In this document: piece after piece, positions 23,956-33,585 of the stretch
Layout: each line of letters opens with the position of its first letter
Numbering within the stretch: position 1 is the stretch's first letter
NCBI RefSeq assembly: GCF_900100885.1
Contig: NZ_LT629692.1
Coordinates: 1,612,001-1,676,000 of the forward strand
Origin: Microbacterium pygmaeum
GTDB lineage: Bacteria > Actinomycetota > Actinomycetes > Actinomycetales > Microbacteriaceae
Direction: 5' to 3'
DNA length: 64,000 bases
Program-made: the position numbers and the translations under genes
The notes under the pieces: generated by a model
The model's database searches: none
Seen by the model: the letters and a program-made list of their open reading frames with translations, nothing else
What the model was told of the DNA's origin: nothing

Positions 23956-26448
23956 ATGGATGCCGCAGCCGTCGTCGACACCGCGCTCGTGCACATCGAC
24001 CCGGCGATCGGGCTGACCGACGCCGAGGTCGCCGAGCGTGTGGCTGCGGGTGCGACAAACGCCTTCACCCCGGATTCGAGCCGCAGCGTCTGGAACATCG
24101 TCCGCTCGAACGTGTTCACGCTGTTCAACGGGATCGTCTTCACCTGTTTCGGGATCCTGCTGGTCTTGGGGCGCTGGCAGGACGCGATCTTCGGATTGGC
24201 GGCATTCGCGAACTCGATCATCGGCTGCTGGCAGGAGTTCCGTGCGAAGGCGGCCCTCGACCGGCTCGCACTGCTGAACGCCCCGCGTGCGCGAGTGCGC
24301 CGCAACGGCGCCGAGCTCGAGCTCGCCCCCGCCGAGGTCGTCCGCGATGACATCCTCGTGCTGCGGGCGGGTGATCAGGTCCCCGCCGACGCCGTGATCG
24401 TGCAGGGCAGGGCGCTGCAGATCGACGAGTCGATGCTGACCGGCGAAGCCGATGCGGTGGACAAGAACGCCGGCGACGACGCGCTCTCCGGGTCGATCGT
24501 CGTCGCAGGGGAAGGCGATGCGCAGGTCGTCCGTGTCGGCGCGGATTCCTACGCCAACAAGTTCGCGGGCGAAGCCAAGCGGTTCTCGCTGGTCTCGTCC
24601 GAACTGCGCACCTCGATCGACCGCGTGCTGAAGTGGGTGAGCTGGATCATCGGCCCGGTCGGGCTCCTCGTGCTGAATGCGCAGATGATGGTCGCGGGTG
24701 GCTGGATCGTGGCGTGGCAGTCCGGAACGTGGGTTCAGGCGGTCGTCAACACGATCGCCTCGCTGACGGCGATGATCCCGCTCGGCCTGGTGCTGATGAC
24801 CTCCATCGCGTTCGCCGTCGGCGCCGCCAAACTCGCCGCCCGCCAGGTGCTCGTCAACGAGCTCCCCGCGGTCGAAGGCCTCGCCCGGGTCGATGTCATC
24901 TGCCTCGACAAGACCGGTACGCTCACCGCCGGCGAGATCGAGTTCGACGGCGCGCACCCGCTCGCGGATGCAAGTGCCGACGGAGCGCAGGTGCTGGCCT
25001 GGTACGGCGCGGCGCCCGATGCGAACGCCACGGCGCGGTGCTTGCGGGAGCCGTTCCCGGTAGATGCTGCGTTGCGTTCCGAGCGGTACATCCCGTTCTC
25101 GTCGGCGCGGAAGTGGAGCGCGGTCAGCTTCGCGGGCTCATCGATCCATGCCGTGGCGGGGACGTGGGTGCTCGGCGCACCTGAGATGGTGTTCGGGGAT
25201 GCCGCATCCGATCGAACAGGAGAACTCGGCCGCACCGTCGTCGACCTCGCCTCCACCGGACGCCGCACGCTGGTGCTGGCCCATTCCGATTCGGCGCTCG
25301 AGGACGCGGACGTGGAGTCGGAACGTCTTCCCGCGGGGCTGCGCGCCGTCACCGTGCTGACGTTCCGCGAGCAGGTGCGGCCGGACGCCGCGCACACACT
25401 CGCCTACTTCCGCAGCCAGGGCGTCGGCATCCGCATCATCTCGGGCGACAACCCCCGAACGGTCGCCGCGATCGCGCGGGAGGTCGGACTCGACGTCGCA
25501 GACGGATTCGATGCACGCAAGCTTCCCGAAGACGACACGGCGCTCGGCGAGATCCTCGAGACCGAGCAGATGTTCGGGCGGGTCACGCCGGAGCAGAAGA
25601 AGCGGATGGTCGTGGCACTCCAGGCGCGCGGGCATACGGTCGCGATGACCGGTGACGGCGTCAACGACGCCCTCGCCATCAAGACGGCCGACATCGGCAT
25701 CGCGATGAACTCCGGGTCGGCTGCGACCAAGGCGGTCGCGCGACTCGTGCTGCTGGACGGGCAGTTCTCGCACCTGCCGGACGTCGTCGCCGAGGGCCGC
25801 CAGGTCATCGCCAACATCGAGCGGGTGTCGATGCTGTTCCTCACCAAGACCGCGTATGCCACGGGACTGGCGATCCTGTTCGGCGTGATGGTGCTCGAAT
25901 TCCCGTTCCTGCCGCGTCAGCTCTCCATCACCGACGGGCTGACCATCGGCATCCCGGCGTTCTTCCTCGCCCTGATGCCGAACGCGCAGCGCTATGTCCC
26001 GGGGTTCCTGCGCCGCTCGCTGTCGTTCGCGATCCCGTCCGGGATCATCATCGCGATCGCGCTGACGGTCTACACGCGATCGGCGATGGCCCTGGGAGTG
26101 AGCGAGCCGCAGCTGCGCACCGGCTCGACGATCATCCTGGCCATCGTCGGCATCTGGGTGCTGACGGTGCTGTCCCGCCCGATCAACCGCTTCAAGGCGC
26201 TCGTCATCGGAGCGATGTTCATAGCCCTCCTGGTCGTCTTCACGATCGGCTTCGCGACGGAGTTCTTCCAGCTCGTCGACCCAGGCGAGCAGGCGGCGTG
26301 GCTCGTCGCCGCCGTCACGATCTGCACGATCGGCGCGATCGAAGTGGTCCGGTTCTTCCACATCCGCTTCGTCGCGCGGTCGATGGCGGCCGCACTCGCG
26401 ACCCCTCGACCATCGGCTCAGGCGACGACGGCGGCGGCTTCGGCCTGA
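23956..26448 (+). CDS. P-type cation-transporting ATPase (CtpE-like)
   Basis: 830 residues. Visible are the actuator motif MLTGEAD, phosphorylation motif DKTGTLT, and hinge MTGDGVNDALAIKTADIGIAM, with about ten membrane segments. The M4 sequence is MIPLGLVLMTS rather than a heavy-metal CPX motif, and there is no N-terminal metal-binding domain. This resembles the mycobacterial CtpE group, linked to calcium. TAGTGT lies 7 nt before ATG with no Shine-Dalgarno, predicting a leaderless transcript. The last 31 nt overlap the convergent membrane-protein gene. Ion specificity is inferred. Confidence 0.88.
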   Translation: MDAAAVVDTALVHIDPAIGLTDAEVAERVAAGATNAFTPDSSRSVWNIVRSNVFTLFNGIVFTCFGILLVLGRWQDAIFGLAAFANSIIGCWQEFRAKAALDRLALLNAPRARVRRNGAELELAPAEVVRDDILVLRAGDQVPADAVIVQGRALQIDESMLTGEADAVDKNAGDDALSGSIVVAGEGDAQVVRVGADSYANKFAGEAKRFSLVSSELRTSIDRVLKWVSWIIGPVGLLVLNAQMMVAGGWIVAWQSGTWVQAVVNTIASLTAMIPLGLVLMTSIAFAVGAAKLAARQVLVNELPAVEGLARVDVICLDKTGTLTAGEIEFDGAHPLADASADGAQVLAWYGAAPDANATARCLREPFPVDAALRSERYIPFSSARKWSAVSFAGSSIHAVAGTWVLGAPEMVFGDAASDRTGELGRTVVDLASTGRRTLVLAHSDSALEDADVESERLPAGLRAVTVLTFREQVRPDAAHTLAYFRSQGVGIRIISGDNPRTVAAIAREVGLDVADGFDARKLPEDDTALGEILETEQMFGRVTPEQKKRMVVALQARGHTVAMTGDGVNDALAIKTADIGIAMNSGSAATKAVARLVLLDGQFSHLPDVVAEGRQVIANIERVSMLFLTKTAYATGLAILFGVMVLEFPFLPRQLSITDGLTIGIPAFFLALMPNAQRYVPGFLRRSLSFAIPSGIIIAIALTVYTRSAMALGVSEPQLRTGSTIILAIVGIWVLTVLSRPINRFKALVIGAMFIALLVVFTIGFATEFFQLVDPGEQAAWLVAAVTICTIGAIEVVRFFHIRFVARSMAAALATPRPSAQATTAAASA

Positions 26449-26852
26449 GCGACCGCGCGGAACCAGCGCGAACCCGGGGGCGCCCACAGTGCCACGAGCA
26501 CGAACACCTGCACGGCGATGATGAGCAAGCCGCTCCAGTCCCAGTCGTCCGTCGAGACGATGGTCACGATATGGAGGGTGAACTCGATCCCGATGTAGAT
26601 CGTCACCAGCAGCCTGCTCAGCCGGCTGCCTCGCGAGACGCCCGAGGCGACGGCGAGGGTCAGCAACCCGAACAGGATGACCCCGGCGCCCAGCAGCGAC
26701 ACCGGGAGGACCTGCGCCGCCTCGACCCGATAGCGGCTCAGCAGGATCAGGATGCCCACGACCGCACTGCCGATGCCGCTCGCGTAGATGAACACGATCG
26801 CGATCGTCACCAGGGCCGGACGACGCGGCGGGGTCGGGGCGGTGTCGGTCAC
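26418..26852 (-). CDS. Four-span membrane protein of unknown function
   Basis: 144 residues with four hydrophobic stretches (about 13-38, 46-68, 82-102, 107-127) and short loops. No catalytic motif. It is the last gene of a three-gene operon with DUF305 and DUF3105 proteins, starting 4 nt after the former, so it may assist the same envelope function. Its 3' end overlaps the convergent P-type ATPase gene by 31 nt. Confidence 0.7.
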   Translation of the reverse strand: MTDTAPTPPRRPALVTIAIVFIYASGIGSAVVGILILLSRYRVEAAQVLPVSLLGAGVILFGLLTLAVASGVSRGSRLSRLLVTIYIGIEFTLHIVTIVSTDDWDWSGLLIIAVQVFVLVALWAPPGSRWFRAVAQAEAAAVVA

Positions 26853-26856
26853 CTGC

Positions 26857-27537
26857 TCACCCTAGCGACCCGCACCCCAGTCGGCTCTGCATGCTCTGCA
26901 TCGCCGCGATCTCGGCCGTCTGGCCCTCCTTCATGCGCTGCGCCACGCCGAGCACGCGAGGCTCGGACCCGAGCTCGAGCACGGCATCGGCCATCGGGAT
27001 GGCTCCCTCGTGGTGGCGGATCATCAGATCAAGGAACATGCAGTCCGCCTCGATGCCGGTCGATGCCGCGAGGGCGGCCAGCTCGGCATCCGTCGCCATT
27101 CCCATCGCCTCGTGAGCCTGTTCGTCGGTCATCGCCTCGCCGGATGCCGCTCCGCCGTGCTCGTGGCCGGAGTCGGATGCCGTCATCCACGCCATCATCG
27201 GTCCCCCCGACTGCGGCAGACCCCACTGGACCAGCCAGTCGAACATCTCGCCGCGCTGGCCGGCCTGGCCGGTCGCGATGTCGTACGCGAGAATCCGCAG
27301 CTGGTCGTCGTCGGTCTTGCGATAGGTCTGCATCGCCATGTCGATCGCCTGCGAGTGGTGCACCTGCATGTCGCGGGCGAATCCGGCCTCCGCCGACGTA
27401 CCGGAGGGCGCGGCCGTCGCAGCCCCCGCGCCGAACGTGGAGAAGCGGCCGATCGCGAACGCGAGACCCGCGATCGCCAGGCACGTGACGACGACCAGCA
27501 GCCAGCGGCGCGGCGCGGGTGCGGCGTCGTCGCTCAT
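26857..27537 (-). CDS. DUF305 exported/membrane-anchored protein
   Basis: 226 residues. One N-terminal membrane segment (~12-32) is followed by a ferritin-like four-helix DUF305 domain with two HH motifs: DMQVHHSQAIDMA and LMIRHHEGAIPMAD, plus Met-rich stretches (GGPMMAWM, EAMGMATD). The paired His and abundant Met suggest binding of a metal such as copper, as proposed for other DUF305 proteins. Encoded 3 nt after the DUF3105 gene; the two families commonly occur together in actinobacteria. Confidence 0.88.
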   Translation of the reverse strand: MSDDAAPAPRRWLLVVVTCLAIAGLAFAIGRFSTFGAGAATAAPSGTSAEAGFARDMQVHHSQAIDMAMQTYRKTDDDQLRILAYDIATGQAGQRGEMFDWLVQWGLPQSGGPMMAWMTASDSGHEHGGAASGEAMTDEQAHEAMGMATDAELAALAASTGIEADCMFLDLMIRHHEGAIPMADAVLELGSEPRVLGVAQRMKEGQTAEIAAMQSMQSRLGCGSLG

Positions 27538-27540
27538 GGG

Positions 27541-28281
27541 CTACTGCTTACCGGGGCCGTCGAGCGCACCGGTGCAGGCGGCGTTGGGCTCCGGGACGTT
27601 CTGGTTGCGCCAGTACTCCTCGAGGAACTGCGGGATCCGCTCATCGGATGCGGAATCGACCTTCAGCTGGTGGTTCCAGGAACTCAGGACGATGGGGGAG
27701 TCCAGACCCTCGTACGGCGAGAGGATGACGTAGCTCGACGGCATCTCGGCCGTGAGGGTGGCCAGCTCATCACCGGTGACGGCGGAGGCGTCGTAGGTGA
27801 CCCACACGGCTCCGTGCTCCATCGAGTGGACGGCGTTCTCGTTCGTCTGCGGCTGGTCGTACATGCCGCAGTTCAGCCAGATCGCGTTGTGGTTGCCGCC
27901 CGCGGGGGGCGACTGTGCGTAGTCGACGGTCCCCTCGACATGGGTGGCGGTGTTCTCGTACACCTCGACGCCCTCGATCTCCGTGCCGTCGCCACCCGCC
28001 GTATACGACTTAGGCGGAGCCGGGGCGAAGACGATGGAGGCGATGATCGCGACGACCACGCCGACGGCGACGACCGAGCCCACCGTCCACCACACCGCCT
28101 TGCTGCGGCGGCGCTTGGCCAGCTGCTTCTGGTACTCGGCGAGCTTCTCCTGGCGCTTCTGCTCGCGTTGCTGCTTCACCGTCTGCGAGATCGCGGCCTG
28201 CGTGGCGGGGTTGCCGCTTTGCTTCTTGGCCGCCGGCTTCTCGGCGGGCTTGTCGGATGGGCGCGGGGGTGTCGGGGTCAT
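27541..28281 (-). CDS. DUF3105 single-pass membrane protein
   Basis: 246 residues. A cytoplasmic Lys/Gln-rich N-terminus with coiled-coil character (~28-60) precedes one membrane span (~64-86) and an extracytoplasmic DUF3105 domain containing QSPPAGGNHNAIWLNCGMYDQP and HSMEHGAVWVTY. The conserved His and Cys residues could bind metal. First gene of the operon with the DUF305 protein and a small membrane protein. Precise role unknown. Confidence 0.88.
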   Translation of the reverse strand: MTPTPPRPSDKPAEKPAAKKQSGNPATQAAISQTVKQQREQKRQEKLAEYQKQLAKRRRSKAVWWTVGSVVAVGVVVAIIASIVFAPAPPKSYTAGGDGTEIEGVEVYENTATHVEGTVDYAQSPPAGGNHNAIWLNCGMYDQPQTNENAVHSMEHGAVWVTYDASAVTGDELATLTAEMPSSYVILSPYEGLDSPIVLSSWNHQLKVDSASDERIPQFLEEYWRNQNVPEPNAACTGALDGPGKQ

Positions 28282-28424
28282 GTGAGATCTCGGCTCTGGC
28301 GCCCGTCCGAGGAGTGAACGGGCTCTGCGGGAAGTGGGTCGCGATGCGTCGCACAGCGACGGAACTGCCTCTCATCCTATTCGAGCGCATGAGATCAGGT
28401 CTGGGAAGCCGCCGAGTTCTCGGG

Positions 28425-28453
28425 TATCATCGAGACCAGTCGAATCGATTCGA
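28425..28453 (+). promoter_or_regulatory. -10 box and 14-bp palindrome before Bcr/CflA gene
   Basis: TATCAT (28425-28430) followed ten bases later by the perfect palindrome TCGAATCGATTCGA (28440-28453). A related imperfect copy (GAATCGTTTCGA) begins near 28467. The layout suits a repressor binding at the transcription start. The 274-bp stretch 28282-28555 holds no other supported feature. Confidence 0.5.
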
Positions 28454-28555
28454 GCCATCGCCGGTGAATCGTTTCGACTTCTCTCTGCGCTCTGTCGTTC
28501 GCCCTGCATCCGGGTCGGCGCTGACGCATCCGCTCGTCGCCGAAACGAAGAATCC

Positions 28556-29893
28556 GTGCTCGATACCGCATCCATCCCCACGCAGAAGACGCCTCCAGTT
28601 CCGACCTCGTCCGCGACCGGAGCGATCCGCACGCTCGGTAGCAATCCGGCCACCGCGCCGATCGTGCTGCACCCCGGCGATGCCATCCCGCACCGTCGGC
28701 GCGTGCTCTACATCATCCTGCTCGGCGCACTCACGGCATTGGGCCCCTTCACCGTCGACCTCTACCTGCCCGCGTTCCCGGTGCTGGAAGCGGACTTCCA
28801 CGCTTCAGCCGCGGCGATCCAGCTCACGCTCACCGGAACGATGGTCGGGTTCGCACTCGGTCAGCTCATCGTCGGCCCGCTCAGCGACAAGGTGGGCCGT
28901 CGCATCCCGCTCCTGTGCGTGACGGCGCTGCACGTCGTCGCCAGCATCGCCGCCTCCCTCGCCCCCACCCTGGATCTCCTCATGGTCGCCCGTGTGGGCA
29001 TGGGCGCGGGCGCCGCGGCCGGAGGCGTCGTCGCGATGGCCGTCGTCCGCGATCTGTTCGGCGGCAAGCGGCTCGTGGTCATGCTGTCGCGGCTCGCGCT
29101 CGTCTCGGGCGTCGCTCCGGTGGCCGCTCCGCTGATCGGTTCCGCACTCCTGGCCGTGATGCCGTGGCGGGGCATCTTCGTCGTGCTGGCCGTCTACGGC
29201 GCCGTCATGCTCACCTGTGCGATCTTCCTGATCCCCGAGACGCTGCCCAAGGCGCGTCGTCAGGACAAGGGCAGCACGACGGTGCTCCAGCGGTACCGCA
29301 GCGTGCTGCGCGACCGTGTCTTCATCGGCGCGCTCATCATCGGCGCGATGAGCTTCAGCGGGCTCTTTTCGTACCTGTCCGCCTCGTCGTTCCTCTTCCA
29401 GCAGACCTACGGGTTCGACGCGCAGCAGTACGGACTGCTGTTCGCGGTCAACTCGCTCGGCGTGGTCCTGGGCGTGCAGTTCGCCTCCCGGTTGGCGGCC
29501 CGTTTCGGGCCGCAGTGGGTCATGGCCTACTCGACCGCCGTCCTGGTGCTCGCCTCGACGACCATCATCGTGTTCGATCAGCTCGGCTTCGGACTGTGGG
29601 GCACCGTGATCCCCCTGTTCGTGTTCATGACCGCGTGCGGCTTCACGATGCCCTGCGTGCAGGTGCTCGCGCTGGACCGTCACGGCAAGGCGGCCGGCAC
29701 CGCGGCATCGCTGATCGGGGCGACCAACTTCGGCATCGCGGGGATCATCTCGCCTTTGGTCGGTCTGATCGCGGTGGACGCCGGCATCACGGCGACGACG
29801 ATGGCGATCGTCATGGTCGGGTGCGCCGTGATAGGCGTGCTGGCGCTGTGGTTCGTGGTGCGCCCGCGCACCGTTGCGCGCCTCACGCCCTAG
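28556..29893 (+). CDS. Bcr/CflA-family MFS drug efflux transporter
   Basis: About 445 residues with ~12 membrane segments. The first span VLYIILLGALTALGPFTVDLYLPAFP and the motif GQLIVGPLSDKVGRRIPLL identify the Bcr/CflA branch (DHA1), known for bicyclomycin, chloramphenicol or sulfathiazole export. I chose GTG 28556: the frame is open to 28334, but the added residues are unlike the family and overlap the promoter/palindrome. A ~35-residue hydrophilic N-terminus remains. Stand-alone gene. Confidence 0.88.
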   Translation: MLDTASIPTQKTPPVPTSSATGAIRTLGSNPATAPIVLHPGDAIPHRRRVLYIILLGALTALGPFTVDLYLPAFPVLEADFHASAAAIQLTLTGTMVGFALGQLIVGPLSDKVGRRIPLLCVTALHVVASIAASLAPTLDLLMVARVGMGAGAAAGGVVAMAVVRDLFGGKRLVVMLSRLALVSGVAPVAAPLIGSALLAVMPWRGIFVVLAVYGAVMLTCAIFLIPETLPKARRQDKGSTTVLQRYRSVLRDRVFIGALIIGAMSFSGLFSYLSASSFLFQQTYGFDAQQYGLLFAVNSLGVVLGVQFASRLAARFGPQWVMAYSTAVLVLASTTIIVFDQLGFGLWGTVIPLFVFMTACGFTMPCVQVLALDRHGKAAGTAASLIGATNFGIAGIISPLVGLIAVDAGITATTMAIVMVGCAVIGVLALWFVVRPRTVARLTP

Positions 29894-29911
29894 GACTCGT
29901 CCGAGGACATC

Positions 29912-30397
29912 TCACCGGACCGGCTGCAGACGGAACAGCTTCACCGTTCGACCCGAGGTGCGTTCGTAGGAGCGGTATCCGGGCCACTGGCCTTCGATCC
30001 GCGCCCACGCGGCATCCCGCTCTCCGTCCGGGATGAGGCTCGCGCGCACCCGCATCCGCCTGCCGCGGACCGTGATGGCCGCATCCGGGTGCGCGAGGAG
30101 ATTCGCGGTCCAGGCCGGGTGGTGGCCGCCGGCGAAATTCGTGCCGGCGACGATCGCGCGACCGCGTCCGTCCGGCGTGTACATCAGAGCGGCATCCCGC
30201 GGCTCGCCGGATCTCGCGCCGGTCGTGTGGAGCACGAGCGACGGCACCAGGAGGCCGCTCAGCGGCACCCGCCCGCCGGTGCAGAACGCGAAGACCTTCT
30301 CCAGCGCCGGCATCAGCACCGGCCCGAATCTGCGGAACAGGCGCGTGCGCGTGAGCGGGGCGATCACCGTGCGGACGACATCGACGACGCGGGTCAT
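29912..30397 (-). CDS. Deazaflavin (F420)-dependent nitroreductase-family protein
   Basis: 161 residues of the DDN/DUF385 family: LVLHTTGARSGEPRDAALMYTPDG, AGTNFAGGHHPAWTANLLAHPDAAI and a C-terminal YERTSGRTVKLFRLQP. Members use reduced coenzyme F420 to reduce quinones, nitro compounds or other substrates at the membrane. ATG 30397 gives the family-typical N-terminus; the open frame extends much further upstream but runs antisense to the PAP2 gene. The 69-bp divergent gap to that gene holds both promoters. Confidence 0.88.
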   Translation of the reverse strand: MTRVVDVVRTVIAPLTRTRLFRRFGPVLMPALEKVFAFCTGGRVPLSGLLVPSLVLHTTGARSGEPRDAALMYTPDGRGRAIVAGTNFAGGHHPAWTANLLAHPDAAITVRGRRMRVRASLIPDGERDAAWARIEGQWPGYRSYERTSGRTVKLFRLQPVR

Positions 30398-30466
30398 CCC
30401 CCTATCATCCCGCCCGTCAGGTGGCCAGTGGCGGGGCGCGCGCGATGCGGCGGGCACAATGGGTCG

Positions 30467-31126
30467 ATGGAGCCAGCTCGCAAGTGGTCGGTATCGCGGG
30501 ACCAGGCTGTGCTCGTCGGGACGGGCGTCGTGCTGATCGCGCTGGCATCCGCGCTCGGCGCGATCATCTTCTTCCGCGGCTACGGCTACGCGGTCGACAT
30601 CTGGTGGAACTCGGTCCTGCTGGAGTGGGTCTCCCCGTTCATGCTGGCCTTCTCCCGCGCGATGAACTGGCTCGGCGGCGGGTGGTTCGGCGTGTTCGCC
30701 GTACCGGTGATCGGCGCGACCCTGCTCCTGGTCGCGAGACGACCGTGGTCCGCCGCCTTCTTCGTGACGGCCGAGGTCGTCTCGGCGGGCACGGTGCAGA
30801 TCCTCAAGCATCTGTTCGGCCGTGCCCGGCCGGAGGACATCCTCGTCATCTCGGACTACGGGTCCTTCCCCTCCGGGCACGTGGCCAACGCCGCGACGAT
30901 CGCCGCCACAGCGGTCGTCCTGTTTCCCCGGCTCTGGGTCGTCCTGGTGGGGACGGCATGGGTGCTGCTGATGGCGCTGAGCCGGACATACCTGCACGCT
31001 CACTGGCTGTCGGACACCCTCGGGGGTGCGCTCGTGGGGGTCGGCGTCGTCCTGATCATCGCCGCGGTCTACGCCGGGCCGCTGAATCGCGAACGGGCCC
31101 GTGATCCGGCACGCACCCGTGGCTAG
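30467..31126 (+). CDS. PAP2-family membrane phosphatase
   Basis: 219 residues with about five to six membrane segments. The three-part PAP2 phosphatase signature is complete: KHLFGRARP, SFPSGH, and SRTYLHAHWLSDTLGG with the catalytic His. Such enzymes dephosphorylate undecaprenyl pyrophosphate or phosphatidic/phosphatidylglycerol phosphate outside the membrane. CACAAT precedes ATG by 6 nt, again leaderless-like. The stop TAG is shared with the -10 box of the next gene. Confidence 0.9.
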   Translation: MEPARKWSVSRDQAVLVGTGVVLIALASALGAIIFFRGYGYAVDIWWNSVLLEWVSPFMLAFSRAMNWLGGGWFGVFAVPVIGATLLLVARRPWSAAFFVTAEVVSAGTVQILKHLFGRARPEDILVISDYGSFPSGHVANAATIAATAVVLFPRLWVVLVGTAWVLLMALSRTYLHAHWLSDTLGGALVGVGVVLIIAAVYAGPLNRERARDPARTRG

Positions 31127-31135
31127 GCTGACCCC

Positions 31136-33058
31136 ATGAGCACGCCTGATCCCGCCGTCGCCGCGGCCGAAGCGGAACTCGCCCGCCTGCAGGCCGAGGC
31201 CGATGCGGCCGAAGCCGAGCTGAAGGCCGCGCAGGCGAGGGCGGCTCTGGCCGCCGCGAGAGCGGATGCCGCGAAGGCGGCCGCCTCGTCGGGTGAGGTG
31301 GGGGTGGCCGCGCCCGCCGGTGCAGGGGTCGACGCTTCGGCGAACCCAGAGACCGCCCCCAACTCAGGAGCCGACCCTTCGGCGAGCTCAGGTGTCGAGA
31401 CCTCGCCGAGTTCGGGAATCGCAGCTGCGGACGGACCTCTGGATGCCGCGCAGATCGCCGCCGTCGTGAAGGGATACACCTTCGAGGCGGCCACGCTGGA
31501 TCTGGGCGCGCTGATGAACGGCGACCCGATCGCCGCCGCGCAGATCCGGATCCCTCTGGGCATGATGAACCGGCACGGTCTGGTCGCGGGGGCCACCGGA
31601 ACCGGCAAGACCCGGACGCTCCAGGGACTGGCCGAGCAGCTCGCCGACAAGGGTGTCCCGGTGTTCGCAGCCGACATCAAGGGCGACCTGTCCGGCGTGG
31701 CCACCCCGGGGGAGGCCAACGAGAAGCTCCTCGCCCGAACGTCGGCGATCGGGCAGGACTGGAAGAGCGAGGCATCCGTCACCGAGTACTACGCGCTCGG
31801 TGGCATCGGCAAAGGCGTCCCGGTGCGCGCGACGGTCAGCGGCTTCGGTCCGCTGCTGCTGAGCAAGGTGCTCGGCCTGAACGAGACACAGGAGTCGAGC
31901 CTCGGCCTCGTCTTCCACTACGCCGATGCGAACGGACTGGCGCTGGTGGACCTGTCAGACCTCCGCGCCGTGCTCAGCTATCTCACCAGCGAAGAGGGCA
32001 AGCCGCAGCTGAAGGAGCTCGGTGGACTGTCCTCGGCGACGGCGGGTGTCATCCTGCGTGAGCTCATCACCTTCGCCGATCAGGGCGCAGACGTCTTCTT
32101 CGGCGAGCCGGAATTCGATGTCACGGATTGCCTGCGCACCGCCGCGGACGGGCGCGGGATCATCAGCCTGCTCGAGGTGCCCGGGGTCATCGACAAGCCC
32201 GCGCTGTTCTCCACCTTCCTGATGTATCTCCTCGCCGAACTCTTCGAGCTGCTGCCGGAGGTCGGCGATCTCGACAAGCCGAAGCTCGTGTTCTTCTTCG
32301 ACGAAGCGCATCTGCTGTTCAAGGACGCCTCGAAGGACTTCCTGGCGGCGATCACCCAGACCGTCCGGCTGATCCGCTCGAAGGGTGTCGGCGTCTTCTT
32401 CGTGACGCAGACTCCGAAGGACGTGCCATCCGACGTGCTCGCCCAGCTCGGTTCGCGCATCCAGCACGCGCTTCGCGCCTTCACACCCGACGATGCGAAG
32501 GCCCTCCGGGCCACCGTCGGCACGTATCCCAAGTCGGGATACGATCTCGAGCGCGTGCTGCAGGAGCTTGGCACGGGCGAGGCGATCGTCACGGTCATGA
32601 GCGAGAAGGGCGCGCCGACGCCGGTCGCCTGGACGCGGCTCCGCGCGCCGCAGGGTCTCATGTCGCCGACCCCGGATCCGCAGATCGAAGCCGCGATCAA
32701 GGCGTCGCCGCTGCTGGCCAAGTACGGCACCGCCATCGATCGGGAGTCGGCGCGGGAGATCCTCACCGCGCGCATGAACGCCGCCGATGCCGCCGCCGCC
32801 GCCGAGGAGGCCGCGCTCGCCAAGGCCAAGGCGGACGCCGAGTACGCCAAGCAGCAGGCGGCGATCGACAAGGCGAAGGCGGCCGCCGACAAGAAGGCGC
32901 AGGCCGAATACGAGCGCCTCCTGAAGAAGACCTCCGGCACCACGCGCACCACGAAGTCGACGCAGAAGTCGCCACTGGAGCAGATCCTCGGTTCGAAGTC
33001 CACGCAGACGATCCTGAGCGGCGTCATCCGCGGCATGTTCGGCAACGGCAGGCGCTGA
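31136..33058 (+). CDS. HerA-like DUF853 ATPase (YjgR type)
   Basis: 640 residues. An Ala/Glu-rich coiled-coil N-terminus (~1-45) and a Ser/Pro-rich linker precede a helicase-HerA-like core: Walker A GATGTGKTRT, VFAADIKGDLSGVA, Walker B KLVFFFDEAHLLF and an arginine-finger region near RLIRSKGVGVFFVTQTP. Another long Ala/Lys coiled coil lies near 535-600. The DUF853 family is widespread with unknown substrate, probably a hexameric ATPase. Expression looks leaderless: TAGGCT (31124-31129) then 6 nt to ATG. Confidence 0.92.
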   Translation: MSTPDPAVAAAEAELARLQAEADAAEAELKAAQARAALAAARADAAKAAASSGEVGVAAPAGAGVDASANPETAPNSGADPSASSGVETSPSSGIAAADGPLDAAQIAAVVKGYTFEAATLDLGALMNGDPIAAAQIRIPLGMMNRHGLVAGATGTGKTRTLQGLAEQLADKGVPVFAADIKGDLSGVATPGEANEKLLARTSAIGQDWKSEASVTEYYALGGIGKGVPVRATVSGFGPLLLSKVLGLNETQESSLGLVFHYADANGLALVDLSDLRAVLSYLTSEEGKPQLKELGGLSSATAGVILRELITFADQGADVFFGEPEFDVTDCLRTAADGRGIISLLEVPGVIDKPALFSTFLMYLLAELFELLPEVGDLDKPKLVFFFDEAHLLFKDASKDFLAAITQTVRLIRSKGVGVFFVTQTPKDVPSDVLAQLGSRIQHALRAFTPDDAKALRATVGTYPKSGYDLERVLQELGTGEAIVTVMSEKGAPTPVAWTRLRAPQGLMSPTPDPQIEAAIKASPLLAKYGTAIDRESAREILTARMNAADAAAAAEEAALAKAKADAEYAKQQAAIDKAKAAADKKAQAEYERLLKKTSGTTRTTKSTQKSPLEQILGSKSTQTILSGVIRGMFGNGRR

Positions 33059-33105
33059 TCGCTGTGCGGCGCCCTGTGGCCTCCTGCGGTCCGTAGGCTG
33101 ACAGC

Positions 33106-33585
33106 ATGCTGCACCTCGCCACCGTCATCACCGTCTCCGACAGGTCCGCCCGCGGTGAGCGCATCGATGCCTCCGGACCGATCGCCGTCGCCGCGTTGCG
33201 TGCCGACGGGTGGGAGTGCGCGGACGCGGTGATCGTCCCCGATGGTGCGGACAGCGTCGAGGCGGCGCTGCGCGCCACCCTCGCCGCGGGCGCCCGGCTG
33301 GTCGTGACAACCGGCGGCACGGGGATCTCGCCGCGCGACGCGACGCCGGAGGGCACCGAGCGGGTGATCGAGCGGGCACTGCCGGGCATCGCTGAAGAGC
33401 TTCGACGCGTCGGCGCGGCGAAGATGCCGACGGGCATGCTCTCGCGAGGGGTCGCAGGCACCAGCGGGACCACGCTCATCGTGAATCTGGCCGGGTCGCC
33501 CGGAGCGGTGACCGACGGCATCCCCGTCATCCTCTCCCTCGCCCGCCACGTGGTCGACCAGCTCGGCGGAGGCGATCACCGATGA
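33106..33585 (+). CDS. mog: MogA/MoaB-family molybdopterin adenylyltransferase
   Basis: 159 residues. The motif TTGGTGISPRDATPE and the LVVTTGGTG strand identify the MPT-binding MoaB/Mog fold, which adenylates molybdopterin before metal insertion. TAGGCT lies 6 nt before ATG 33106, leaderless type. The stop overlaps the moaE start by 4 nt. First gene on this strand of the molybdenum cofactor locus spanning 33.1-44.7 kb. Confidence 0.93.
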   Translation: MLHLATVITVSDRSARGERIDASGPIAVAALRADGWECADAVIVPDGADSVEAALRATLAAGARLVVTTGGTGISPRDATPEGTERVIERALPGIAEELRRVGAAKMPTGMLSRGVAGTSGTTLIVNLAGSPGAVTDGIPVILSLARHVVDQLGGGDHR

